The position numbers and the translations under genes were made by a program. A stretch of 64,000 nt of DNA from Marinomonas foliarum. GTDB taxonomy: Bacteria > Pseudomonadota > Gammaproteobacteria > Pseudomonadales > Marinomonadaceae. Shown here one piece after another: positions 1 through 8,251 of the stretch. Position 1 is the first letter of the stretch; the number at the start of each line of letters is the position of its first letter. Below the pieces are notes generated by a model that worked only from the letters and a program-made list of their open reading frames with translations, had not been told where the DNA came from and ran no database searches. The DNA lies in NCBI RefSeq assembly GCF_003337275.1, contig NZ_QPJQ01000007.1, positions 93,933-157,932 of the forward strand, given 5' to 3'.

Positions 1-636
1 CACAATCAGTGCTGCCGCAGAAGCAGATGCAGCCAGTAGGTCAAAACCTTTACCAACAAAGTTTGGCAAACTGAGTTCAAAAATAGAAAACACCAGACCT
101 GCGGCTAAAGCAATTAACAGTGGATTGGTTGAAATACGTTTTAAAACAACGATAAAAAGACCTTTCCCATTACTCTCACCCTTACCCAATACTGTCTCTA
201 TAAAAATCAAGCAAATTGGCAAAAAGATAATATTTTCGATCATCAACGACATGACAAAGGCCTGCGTCAATGAATCATCAAAGAACTGCAATAAGATAGG
301 AAAGCCAATAAAGGCACTGTTTGACATGGTCGCACCAACACCTCTCACACCGGCGTCTACCAAACTACTTTTCAATAATCGCCAGCTCAGAAATACAATG
401 ATAAAAAAGGTCACTAAACCACTCGCGGCATACACCGCAAGATAATCAAAATGCAGAACTTCTTTTAACTCCATGCTAGAGAGTTTCATGAAAATTAGAG
501 CCGGCAAGGCAAGATACAAAACAAACCGACTCAATCCAGGAATTGCAGCTTGCGGCAGAAAGGAATATCGAACACAGATAAATCCCACAAATATCAAAAA
601 AAAGATCGGTGCTGTGATGTTTATTACGGCTTCCAT
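1..636 (-). CDS. AEC-family (auxin efflux carrier-like) permease, 3' end outside the window
   Basis: An open frame of 212 codons starts at the ATG at 636 on the minus strand and runs off the left edge without a stop, so the C-terminal part (the family usually has about 310 residues) is missing. The translation is strongly hydrophobic with repeated 20-residue membrane segments and begins MEAVINITAPIFFLIFVGF, which is typical of the first helix of AEC/membrane transport permeases. Later segments contain the Asn/Pro pattern SNSAFIGFPIL common in this family. These permeases move organic acids or amino acids; the substrate cannot be read. It lies downstream of, and in the same direction as, the GntR gene, so co-regulation is possible. 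The family call is fairly sure; the function is not. Confidence 0.75.
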   Translation of the reverse strand, partial: MEAVINITAPIFFLIFVGFICVRYSFLPQAAIPGLSRFVLYLALPALIFMKLSSMELKEVLHFDYLAVYAASGLVTFFIIVFLSWRLLKSSLVDAGVRGVGATMSNSAFIGFPILLQFFDDSLTQAFVMSLMIENIIFLPICLIFIETVLGKGESNGKGLFIVVLKRISTNPLLIALAAGLVFSIFELSLPNFVGKGFDLLAASASAAALIV

Positions 637-719
637 GTCACCATATCCTCGTGGTTTATTGCGTTATATGCTTTTAACTCGGCTAGAGTTTTCATCATAG
701 AAATCATATCGAATGAGCG

Positions 720-1427
720 TTAAGCGATAGCTTTAGATTTTGTATTGAGTGATATTTTTTCAGGATCTGGTAGGACCAACCCTTTCTGAATATGCGAATC
801 TAAGATAGTCAATACTGACTCAATTTCATCATCAAGAAGATGTTTAAGCAGTTTCTGATGCTCTTCTACAGAAGCTTGGCCGCGAAATGGCCGGCGGTGT
901 AACGCCAACACCTGATAACGCATATAAAGCTCAATCACTGATGCGTGGTAACGAATCAACTGCTGCGAACCACAATGAGACACCATGGTAACGTGAAAGT
1001 CTCGGTCAGCTTTTTCCCATGCCTGAACATGGCTACCTTCATCTTCCATCATCAGCTTTTCAACACAGTTCAAACGAAAATGCGCGCTGATCAAAGCGGA
1101 CTTCCATTCCATATGACCTATTTTATTTTCCATTGATTTGCGTACTGCCGACAACTCCAACATTTGTCTCAGCTCTAATAATTCACGCAAATCGGCGGTA
1201 GAAACGGGTTTTACCGTAAAACCTTTTTGATCTACAAATAGTACAAAACCATCTGATACTAAGCGCATCAAGGTTTCACGTAAGGTATTCACACTGGCAC
1301 TGTAACGAATACGCAAGGCGTTTAATTTAAGCTTTTCACCTGGAGAAAGCTTACCCGTTACGATATCTGAACGTAGCTGCTCATAGACAGATTGCCCAAC
1401 CAATTTACGGTCATCGGAGTTAATCAT
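720..1427 (-). CDS. GntR/FadR-family transcriptional regulator (FCD domain)
   Basis: A DNA-binding regulator with an N-terminal winged helix-turn-helix (QSVYEQLRSDIVTGKLSPGE, then a recognition helix with SVNTLRETLMRLVSDG) followed by an all-helical FCD ligand domain with metal-site-type residues (D154 region, HVTMVSHC, EEHQKLLKHLL). A GTG at 1472 would add 15 lysine-rich residues; I prefer the ATG at 1427 because the GntR fold begins just after it. FadR/VanR-type proteins usually respond to organic acids. The position beside a shikimate-type dehydrogenase and the AEC permease suggests control of uptake or use of an aromatic or hydroaromatic acid, which is inference. Confidence 0.85.
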   Translation of the reverse strand: MINSDDRKLVGQSVYEQLRSDIVTGKLSPGEKLKLNALRIRYSASVNTLRETLMRLVSDGFVLFVDQKGFTVKPVSTADLRELLELRQMLELSAVRKSMENKIGHMEWKSALISAHFRLNCVEKLMMEDEGSHVQAWEKADRDFHVTMVSHCGSQQLIRYHASVIELYMRYQVLALHRRPFRGQASVEEHQKLLKHLLDDEIESVLTILDSHIQKGLVLPDPEKISLNTKSKAIA

Positions 1428-1513
1428 AGAAAATTTTAAAGGCCTTTTCTTTTTCTTGTAAGACCTCTGCACTATATCACGAGCAAAGTTATCTTAGTGG
1501 ATAAACCAAACTA

Positions 1514-1535
1514 GAAGACGCCATTTGGCGTCTTC
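1514..1535 (-). terminator. Hairpin after the shikimate dehydrogenase gene
   Basis: A perfect 9-bp inverted repeat (GAAGACGCC / GGCGTCTTC, loop ATTT) lies between the GntR and dehydrogenase genes. The trailing T-run on the minus strand is weak, so it is a terminator or a processing hairpin. Confidence 0.45.
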
Positions 1536-1581
1536 TCTTCATCACTCATTCTATGAATTTATTTAGTTACCAACAATCTCT

Positions 1582-2451
1582 CTAGATCAATGAGCTCACT
1601 ACATCGTATTTTTCACGGAATTGATCCCAAACAGGTTTCACATCCGTTACTTCCTGACCAGTGAAGATTTCGAAAGCATCGATTCCTTGATAAAAGAACA
1701 AATCAAAGCCAGACACAATTTGCAGACCTTTTCTATTCGCTTCTACCAAATACTCAGTATCCATTGGGGTATAAACAGCATCGAATGCCCATTTCTGATT
1801 GCCAATAAACTCAGCGGATAATGGCATACCAGGGCTTTTAATATGTCCTACTGGCGTACAGTTAACCAAGCCATCAGCTTCTGCAGCCGCGGCTGCCATG
1901 TCTTCTTTCGCAACAACTCGCGCCTTGTAGCCTGCCTCGTTAATAGCATCGACCAATGATTGAGCACTGCGTTCACTCAAATCGGTAACAAGTACTTCAG
2001 TCGCACCCACTTCAAATAGAGCAAAACCAATAGCACGACCAACGCCACCCGCGCCGATCATTAATACCTTGCCTGCAGGTAAATCTCCTACTCGGCCTTT
2101 ATAACCTCGGATAAAACCAGTGTAATCAGTATTAAACGCACGGATTTTACCGTCTTTCAGTAACAAGGTATTGCTAGCACCGACTTTTTTCACTGCGTCG
2201 TTTACTTCGTCTGCGCTGTCTATAGCGATCTGCTTATAAGGAAAAGTTACATTCGTACCAACAAAGCCCAAGGAACGAATTTCAGCAAGTTTGGCATTAA
2301 AGGAACCCGCAGTATCATCTTCAGGCACTTGTAACTGATAGTCCACTGGCAGCTGTTTAAGTTCGCCTAGCATCATATGCAAAGAAGGAGAACGAGAAGC
2401 GGCAATAGCCTGACCAATTAGACCTAGGTGTAACATTGTAGCTGTCTCCAA
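1582..2451 (-). CDS. Shikimate/quinate dehydrogenase (AroE family)
   Basis: NAD(P)-dependent oxidoreductase of the AroE/YdiB/QuiA family, 289 residues. Visible signatures are SRSPSLH (substrate site, about residue 20), NVTFPYKQ (catalytic Lys, about 73), NTDYTGF (about 108), the nucleotide loop GAGGVGRA (about 133), and SGFDLFFYQGIDAF near the C terminus. The SRS and NVTF variants and the location among protocatechuate-degradation genes fit a catabolic quinate/shikimate dehydrogenase better than the housekeeping aroE. It would feed 3-dehydroquinate or 3-dehydroshikimate toward protocatechuate. No 3-dehydroshikimate dehydratase is seen in the window. The cofactor preference was not decided. 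Confidence 0.82.
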   Translation of the reverse strand: METATMLHLGLIGQAIAASRSPSLHMMLGELKQLPVDYQLQVPEDDTAGSFNAKLAEIRSLGFVGTNVTFPYKQIAIDSADEVNDAVKKVGASNTLLLKDGKIRAFNTDYTGFIRGYKGRVGDLPAGKVLMIGAGGVGRAIGFALFEVGATEVLVTDLSERSAQSLVDAINEAGYKARVVAKEDMAAAAAEADGLVNCTPVGHIKSPGMPLSAEFIGNQKWAFDAVYTPMDTEYLVEANRKGLQIVSGFDLFFYQGIDAFEIFTGQEVTDVKPVWDQFREKYDVVSSLI

Positions 2452-2943
2452 CGTATTCCAAAAAAGAACGTCATATTCTTAATAATTAAATAGAAAAGGA
2501 TAAAAAGCCTCCTTTATCTGGGGTAAAAGAAGCGTATACCAAAACTCACGGTTTGTTGTATGACAATTTGACATGTATTTTGATAGGAAAATTCATATCA
2601 GTATAAACTATTTCTAGAGACTTCCGCCGTCTTCAGTCATATCAAAACTACTTAAAAGCAAGATTATCCAACAGACACACAAACCCACCACGCTCAACAA
2701 AGCCACCTTATGATTACTCAATAACGTGATGAATTCATTGCCACGAATAGGAAACACATACCCAACTCCAACTTTGATATAGGCCCAGTTTTCTCCATTT
2801 AAAAAATAGAACACCTACATTCCATGTAAACTTATCAAATGATTTTTTTCTGTCCAGACTAAGAATAAATAAGCGATGAACCCATAATGTCTATTCATTA
2901 AATATTCATTTTTGATATAGTTGGAAGAAAATAAGGAGGTCAT
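2452..2943. promoter_or_regulatory. Divergent intergenic region between the dehydrogenase and the double-HTH LysR gene
   Basis: An AT-rich 490-bp gap between divergent genes. It must carry both promoters. The 10-mer TTTTGATATA at 2910-2919 recurs twice upstream of the lig operon and the TRAP genes (17652 and 17822). A strong ribosome site AAGGAGGT lies just before the LysR start. No other gene is convincing here. Confidence 0.5.
2614..2814 (-). CDS. Possible small single-span membrane protein, unsupported by homology
   Basis: A 66-codon frame with a GTG start encodes one hydrophobic segment (KVALLSVVGLCVCWIILLL) and a short acidic tail. I recognise no family, and the start has only a weak GGAA-type ribosome site. 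It is the only coding candidate in the gap between the dehydrogenase and the LysR gene, and it may well be chance. Confidence 0.2.
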   Translation of the reverse strand: MFYFLNGENWAYIKVGVGYVFPIRGNEFITLLSNHKVALLSVVGLCVCWIILLLSSFDMTEDGGSL

Positions 2944-4158
2944 ATGGAAATAGCGATACCAAACTTACGGCATCTGCGCGTATTTCTTGCCGTGGCTGAA
3001 CTCAAAAGCATCACACGAGCTTCTGAGCATATATTTCTATCTCAACCAGCCATAACACAAGCCATTGCAAAACTCGAAGGCTTACTGGGTGCGTCTTTGT
3101 TTGAGAGGCATTCTGATGGCATGTATCCCACTACGGCTGGCGAAGTCTGGCAAAAGCGTGTTAGCCGCGCGATTGATCATATCCAACGCGCGACACAAGA
3201 CATCGTCAAAGACAATACTCTAAAAGAGCGCGCACCAAAGAACTTAATCGCTTTGATCAGCACGACCCAATTAAGAGCGTTAATTGCCGTGAGCGAAGCA
3301 CAAAACTTCAGCATTGCCAGCCGGAATTTGGCCGTATCACAGTCTTCAGTGCATCGCGCAGCAAGAGACCTAGAAAGACTGCTTGGGGTGGTTCTGTTTG
3401 AAAAAAACAGCCTTGGCACAAGTGCGACGAAAGCGGCTCAGACGTTATCCAAAGCTACAAAGTTGGCTTTCAGCGAATTACGCCAAGGTATTTATGAGAT
3501 CAACGCATTACAAAGCAAAGATGTCAGCATGATAACCGTTGGTAGTATGCCTCTAGCGCGTATGACCATTCTGCCCAAGTCGATTTTACAATTTAACGAA
3601 CGTCACCCTGATGTGAACATCAATGTCACAGAAGGTCCATACACCGATTTGCTTCACCACTTACGCCAAGGTGACATCGATATTATCTTAGGTGCATTAC
3701 GTCATCCAACACCAGCTGACGACGTCGTTCAGGAGGAGTTATGGGCACCACCATTGTCAGTGGTGGCACGTAAAGGTCACCCTTTAATGGGCAAACAACA
3801 TATCAGCGCAAAAGATCTCGCTGAGTTTGCTTGGGTTGTTCCCGCCAAAGGCACACCCACTCGACAAGCCTTCGAAGACATTTTCAACGACGCAGGTATC
3901 GCCCTACCTACACGCTTAGTTGAGTCCAGTTCACAGATACTGATTCGTGAACTATTAATTGAAAGCGACCGATTAACATTAATATCTGCACACCAAGTGG
4001 AGCGCGAAATTAATATTGAATTACTCAATGAGATTAACTTCCCACTGGATCATACTCGTCGACCAATTGGGCTTTGCGTCCGAAAAAGCTGGCTTCCGAC
4101 TGTCACACAATCTCATTTTCTTAGCTTGTTACGCGATATCTCAGAACGCTTTCGATGA
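2944..4158 (+). CDS. LysR-type regulator with two tandem N-terminal HTH domains
   Basis: 404 residues, about 100 longer than a normal LysR regulator. Residues about 8-68 form a LysR winged helix-turn-helix (SITRASEHIFLSQPAITQAI), and residues about 106-166 form a second one (NFSIASRNLAVSQSSVHRAA), each ending with the usual LFER/LFEK wing. The periplasmic-binding-like effector domain follows (ITVGSMPLARMTILPKSI to the end). The start is fixed by AAGGAGGT a few bases upstream. It is transcribed toward ligC and divergent from the dehydrogenase, so it is the likely regulator of the protocatechuate 4,5-cleavage genes. The double domain is seen directly; the target is inferred. Confidence 0.85.
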   Translation: MEIAIPNLRHLRVFLAVAELKSITRASEHIFLSQPAITQAIAKLEGLLGASLFERHSDGMYPTTAGEVWQKRVSRAIDHIQRATQDIVKDNTLKERAPKNLIALISTTQLRALIAVSEAQNFSIASRNLAVSQSSVHRAARDLERLLGVVLFEKNSLGTSATKAAQTLSKATKLAFSELRQGIYEINALQSKDVSMITVGSMPLARMTILPKSILQFNERHPDVNINVTEGPYTDLLHHLRQGDIDIILGALRHPTPADDVVQEELWAPPLSVVARKGHPLMGKQHISAKDLAEFAWVVPAKGTPTRQAFEDIFNDAGIALPTRLVESSSQILIRELLIESDRLTLISAHQVEREINIELLNEINFPLDHTRRPIGLCVRKSWLPTVTQSHFLSLLRDISERFR

Positions 4159-4307
4159 TTTTTTTGAAAGACATCATTGCAAAAAATGAATAGCTTATGC
4201 GGTTTATGGATTATGCCCATTAGATGTCGAATGTTAGATTTGTTATTAATATAAACCTAAATTTCGTTCAATAATAACGACATGAAATCTTGAATAGGAG
4301 CAGACTA

Positions 4308-5255
4308 ATGAGAATTTGTATCGCAGGCGCATCTGGCGCTTTCGGCATGAAACACATGGACGCCATTGCGGCGATCGAAGGTGCAGAAGTCGTTTCTGTC
4401 GTTGGCACTAAAATCGATGCGATTAAAGCCTTTGCTGAAGAGCGCGGCGTTCCTCACTACACGACAGACCTTGCAGAAAGCTTAGCTCGTGACGACGTTG
4501 ACGCTGTCATCCTAGCAACACCAACTCAAATGCATGCGGCGCAGACTATTCAGTGCCTTGAAGCCGGCAAACATGTTATGTCTGAAATCCCAATGGCAGA
4601 CAACATCGAAGACGCTCGCAAAGTGGTTGAAGTGCAGAAGAAAACTGGTCTAGTAGCGATGGCTGGTCACACTCGCCGTTTTAACCCTTCCCACCAGTGG
4701 ATCCACAATAAAATCATGGCGGGTGAATTAAACGTTCAACAAATGGACGTGCAAACTTACTTTTTCCGTCGCTCGAACAAAAATGCTCTTGGCAAAGCCC
4801 GCTCTTGGACCGACCATCTACTTTGGCACCATGCTTGCCACACAGTGGATTTGTTCCAATACCAAACAGGTGAAACAGCCAGCAAAGTACAAGCACTACA
4901 AGGCCCAATCCATCCTGAACTTGGCATTGCCATGGACATGAGCATTGGTATGAAAGTACCTAACGGCGCAATCTGCACCTTGTCTTTGTCTTTCAATAAC
5001 GACGGTCCATTCGGCACCTTCTTCCGTTACATTTGTGACAATGGTACTTATATCGCACGTTACGACGACCTATTTGATGGCAGCGAAAACAAGATAGACC
5101 TATCTGGCGTTGCGGTTTCAAACAACGGCATCGAGCTACAAGATCGTGAGTTCATTGCTGCGATCCAAGAAGGTCGTGCACCAAACTCTTGTGTCACACA
5201 GGCTATCGAAGCGATGGAAACCCTACATCGCCTTGAAGAATGTCTAGAAGCCTAA
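4308..5255 (+). CDS. ligC: 4-carboxy-2-hydroxymuconate-6-semialdehyde dehydrogenase (LigC-like)
   Basis: Gfo/Idh/MocA-fold oxidoreductase of 315 residues, the length of LigC. The N-terminal Rossmann segment is MRICIAGASGAFGMKHMDAI; the family motif EIPMADN (where EKP is commonest) and the C-terminal fold with HHACHTVDLF follow. In the protocatechuate 4,5-cleavage pathway LigC oxidises the ring-fission semialdehyde, as its cyclic hemiacetal, to 2-pyrone-4,6-dicarboxylate with NAD(P). I chose the ATG at 4308, which follows AGGAG, rather than the start 18 bases upstream. It is separated by about 7 kb from ligAB, so it forms its own transcript with the LysR gene upstream. Confidence 0.88.
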   Translation: MRICIAGASGAFGMKHMDAIAAIEGAEVVSVVGTKIDAIKAFAEERGVPHYTTDLAESLARDDVDAVILATPTQMHAAQTIQCLEAGKHVMSEIPMADNIEDARKVVEVQKKTGLVAMAGHTRRFNPSHQWIHNKIMAGELNVQQMDVQTYFFRRSNKNALGKARSWTDHLLWHHACHTVDLFQYQTGETASKVQALQGPIHPELGIAMDMSIGMKVPNGAICTLSLSFNNDGPFGTFFRYICDNGTYIARYDDLFDGSENKIDLSGVAVSNNGIELQDREFIAAIQEGRAPNSCVTQAIEAMETLHRLEECLEA

Positions 5256-5307
5256 GGCGCAATAGTCTAAAGTGACAAGACGCTAAAGTGACTCAACAAC
5301 ACTCAAA

Positions 5308-5334
5308 CGGGGAGCTTCGGCTCCCTGTTTTTAT
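5308..5334 (+). terminator. Rho-independent terminator after ligC
   Basis: A GC stem GGGAGC / GCTCCC closed by the stable TTCG tetraloop is followed by TGTTTTTATTT. It lies between ligC and the aldo/keto reductase gene. Confidence 0.8.
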
Positions 5335-5348
5335 TTAAGGATATTGTT

Positions 5349-6329
5349 ATGTCAAAACACTCTCACTTAGCCAATCCAAAGATAGGCTTAGGCTGCATGA
5401 ATTTGTCCCATGCTTATGGCTCACCGGTTGAAGAAGAACAAGCTATTAAAGCCTTACATCAGGCTTTTGAGATGGGTTATCGCCATTTTGATACCGCGAC
5501 TTTATATGGCGGCGGCAAAAATGAGCTTTTGGTTGGCAAAGCACTAAAAGATCGTCGTGATGAATTCTTCCTCGCCAGCAAATGCGGCATGGCAATGGTC
5601 GATGGTAAAAAAGAGATTAACGGCCGACCAGAAAACATCCGCAAGCAATGCGAAGACAGCCTAAAACGCCTGCAAACAGATCACATCGATTTGTATTATT
5701 TGCATCGTCGTGACTTCAATGTGCCAATCGAAGAAAGTGCTGGCGCACTGGGTGAGCTAGTAAAAGAAGGCAAAATTGGTGCAATAGGTTTATCCGAAGT
5801 GTCCGCCGAGACCTTAACCCGTGCCCATAGCGAATACCCTGTTAGCGCCCTTCAGTCCGAATACTCTTTATGGACACGCAATCCAGAAATCGCGGTTTTA
5901 GAAGCCTGTAAAAAATTAGATATTACTTTTGTCGCTTTCAGCCCAGTAGCACGCGGATTCTTAACCGGTACTCTGAAAGACATCGCGGATTTAGAAGCTA
6001 AAGACATTCGCAATAACATGCCACGCTTTAACGCCGAGCATTACCCGAATAACCTTACCTTGTTGAACGATTACTTTGCCCTTGCCAAAGATATCGGCTG
6101 TACTCCAGCGCAACTGGCCTTGGCTTGGCTCACCGCAAAAGATGAAAATATTGTCCCTATTCCGGGCACTCGTTCGGTTAACCATATGAGAGACAATTTT
6201 GAAGCGGCGCAATTAAAGCTGGATGCCAAACAAGTCAGCTTGCTAGACGAGATGATCAATCAAAATAACGTCCACGGCACGCGATATACTGCAGCCCAAC
6301 AAGCCGAAATCGATACAGAAGAGTTTTAA
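5349..6329 (+). CDS. Aldo/keto reductase
   Basis: NADPH-dependent aldehyde/ketone reductase of 326 residues with the full AKR signature: FDTATLYG (catalytic Asp and Tyr, about 48-56), ASKCG (Lys, about 79), YYLHRRD (His, about 118), GLSEVSAETL, and the cofactor-binding IPGTRSVNHMRDN near 275. It is related to the YajO/IolS group. The substrate is unknown. A terminator separates it from ligC, and it is convergent with pycB. Confidence 0.88.
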   Translation: MSKHSHLANPKIGLGCMNLSHAYGSPVEEEQAIKALHQAFEMGYRHFDTATLYGGGKNELLVGKALKDRRDEFFLASKCGMAMVDGKKEINGRPENIRKQCEDSLKRLQTDHIDLYYLHRRDFNVPIEESAGALGELVKEGKIGAIGLSEVSAETLTRAHSEYPVSALQSEYSLWTRNPEIAVLEACKKLDITFVAFSPVARGFLTGTLKDIADLEAKDIRNNMPRFNAEHYPNNLTLLNDYFALAKDIGCTPAQLALAWLTAKDENIVPIPGTRSVNHMRDNFEAAQLKLDAKQVSLLDEMINQNNVHGTRYTAAQQAEIDTEEF

Positions 6330-6353
6330 CCTTAGCAAACCTGCTCAACCAAT

Positions 6354-6392
6354 AAAAAGCCCCTTTGTCGATACAAAGGGGCTTTGTTTTTA
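6354..6392. terminator. Bidirectional terminator between the aldo/keto reductase gene and pycB
   Basis: A 13-bp perfect stem (AAAGCCCCTTTGT / ACAAAGGGGCTTT) with the loop CGAT is flanked by A and T runs on both sides, suiting the two convergent genes. Confidence 0.88.
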
Positions 6393-6425
6393 AAGCGTTT
6401 TCTAGGGTATTAACCGAACTTAGAT

Positions 6426-8234
6426 TTACGCAATCTCAATTAGCATTTCACCCGGGGTAACTCGGTCGCCTTTCTTAACGAAAACGCCTTTTACCGTACC
6501 TGCCACATTGGCATGTACTTCGGTTTCCATCTTCATCGCTTCCGTGACGAGTACAGCTTGACCCGCTGTTACCGTGTCGCCTTCTTTGACCAAGACATCA
6601 ATGATATTACCTGGCATTGCTGCGCTAACATGGCCTGGTTCTGTGGCACGAGAGCGACCCGCACCACCTTCAGCAACGTATTCGTTCAGAGATTCGAACA
6701 CCACTTCTTCTGGCATACCGTCCAAAGACAAGTACAACTTGCGCTTGCCAACCCCAAAGTCACCCACGCCGGTGATTTCCACATTGTAGACTTCACCATG
6801 CACATCGATCTTGAACTCGGTAGCTAAGCCACCCGCTGCTGCACCTTGGCCAGCCTGCTCTGGCGGTAGCAAGACTTCTGGAACCAAGGTTCCGTCAGCA
6901 CGTTGCTGTAAAAACTCACGGCCTAGTTCTGGGAACATAGCAAAGGTCAGTACGTCCTCTTCTGATTTCGCTAACTCGCCGATTTCTTTGCGCAACTTAT
7001 AAAGCTCTGGCGACAAAGAATCCGCTGGACGCGCGTCATTAACGGTCTCATTGCCCACCGCTTTTTTCTGTACTTCTGAGTTCACTGCCGCTGGCGGCTG
7101 ACCGTAACCACCCAATAAATAGCGTTTTACTTCATTCGTAATAGTTTTATAACGCTGACCTGCCAAGACGTTATAAACCGCCTGCGTACCAACAATTTGC
7201 GAGGTAGGCGTTACCAAAGGCGGATAGCCAAGATCGGCACGAACACGAGGAATCTCAGCGAACACCTCACGGATCTTATCTAACGCATTTTGCTCTTTTA
7301 ACTGATTCGCCAAATTAGACATCATGCCGCCCGGTACTTGGTTAACCTGAACAGACACATCTTCGCGAGTAAATTCACTTTCAAACTGATGATACTTTTT
7401 ACGAACATCACGAAAGTAGTCAGCAATCTCTGACAACAGAGCCAAATCCAATCCAGTGTCGTAGTCCGTATCTTTTAACGCCGCTACTTGAGTCTCCGTC
7501 GCTGGATGACTAGTACCACTGGCAAAGGATGAAATCGCGGTATCAATACGATCCGCTCCCGCTTCGATTGCTTTAAGCTGACACAAGGGCGCCAATCCTG
7601 ACGTCGAATGACTGTGAACCACCAAAGGCAAATCAACCGCTTCTTTGATCGCTTTTACCAAATCATAAGTCGCATAAGGCGTTAACAATCCAGCCATGTC
7701 CTTGATCGCAATAGAGTCTGCCCCCATGGCTTGCATGGCTTTGGCTTGCTCGACAAACAAAGCCAGCGTGTGCACAGGACTGGTCGTATAACAAATCGTA
7801 CCTTGCGCATGTTTACCGGCTTTTTTCACCGCTTTCATGACTGTTTCAATATTGCGCAGATCATTGAGAGCATCAAAAACACGGAACACGTCAATACCGT
7901 TGTCAGCCGCTTTTTGCACAAAGGCTTCCACCACATCATCAGCATAATGGCGATAACCCAGTAGGTTTTGGCCACGCAATAACATTTGTAAACGGGTATT
8001 TGGCAAAGCTGCTCTAAGCTGACGCAAACGCTCCCAAGGGTCTTCTTTCAAAAAGCGTACGCAGGCATCAAAAGTCGCGCCGCCCCACACCTCTAAAGAC
8101 CAAAAGCCCACTTGATCGAGTTTCTCACAAATCGGTAACATATCCTCCGTACGCATACGAGTGGCAATCAGCGATTGGTGTGCATCACGCAAGGTAACAT
8201 CTGTCACTTCTATTTTTTGTTTAACTTGACTCAT
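6426..8234 (-). CDS. pycB: Pyruvate carboxylase subunit B (carboxyltransferase plus biotin carrier; OadA-like)
   Basis: 602 residues. The N-terminal part is a DRE-TIM/HMGL-like carboxyltransferase barrel (VTDVTLRDAHQSLIATR with the metal Asp, then MKDMAGLLTP-type IKDMAG and VVHSHSTSGLA). A PYC/OADA domain follows (about 300-470), then a C-terminal biotinyl domain whose lysine lies in TEAMKMETEV. It transfers CO2 from biotin to pyruvate to make oxaloacetate. It is also called oxaloacetate decarboxylase alpha in databases, but no beta/gamma membrane subunits are near, and pairing with the biotin carboxylase 17 bp upstream fits the two-subunit pyruvate carboxylase of Pseudomonas. Confidence 0.92.
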   Translation of the reverse strand: MSQVKQKIEVTDVTLRDAHQSLIATRMRTEDMLPICEKLDQVGFWSLEVWGGATFDACVRFLKEDPWERLRQLRAALPNTRLQMLLRGQNLLGYRHYADDVVEAFVQKAADNGIDVFRVFDALNDLRNIETVMKAVKKAGKHAQGTICYTTSPVHTLALFVEQAKAMQAMGADSIAIKDMAGLLTPYATYDLVKAIKEAVDLPLVVHSHSTSGLAPLCQLKAIEAGADRIDTAISSFASGTSHPATETQVAALKDTDYDTGLDLALLSEIADYFRDVRKKYHQFESEFTREDVSVQVNQVPGGMMSNLANQLKEQNALDKIREVFAEIPRVRADLGYPPLVTPTSQIVGTQAVYNVLAGQRYKTITNEVKRYLLGGYGQPPAAVNSEVQKKAVGNETVNDARPADSLSPELYKLRKEIGELAKSEEDVLTFAMFPELGREFLQQRADGTLVPEVLLPPEQAGQGAAAGGLATEFKIDVHGEVYNVEITGVGDFGVGKRKLYLSLDGMPEEVVFESLNEYVAEGGAGRSRATEPGHVSAAMPGNIIDVLVKEGDTVTAGQAVLVTEAMKMETEVHANVAGTVKGVFVKKGDRVTPGEMLIEIA

Positions 8235-8251
8235 TTTCTTCCTCCTGCGGA

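Noticed and set aside
125..700. Plus-strand frames of 106 and 75 codons at the left edge
   Set aside because: They are shadows of the minus-strand AEC permease, whose translation shows clear membrane helices.
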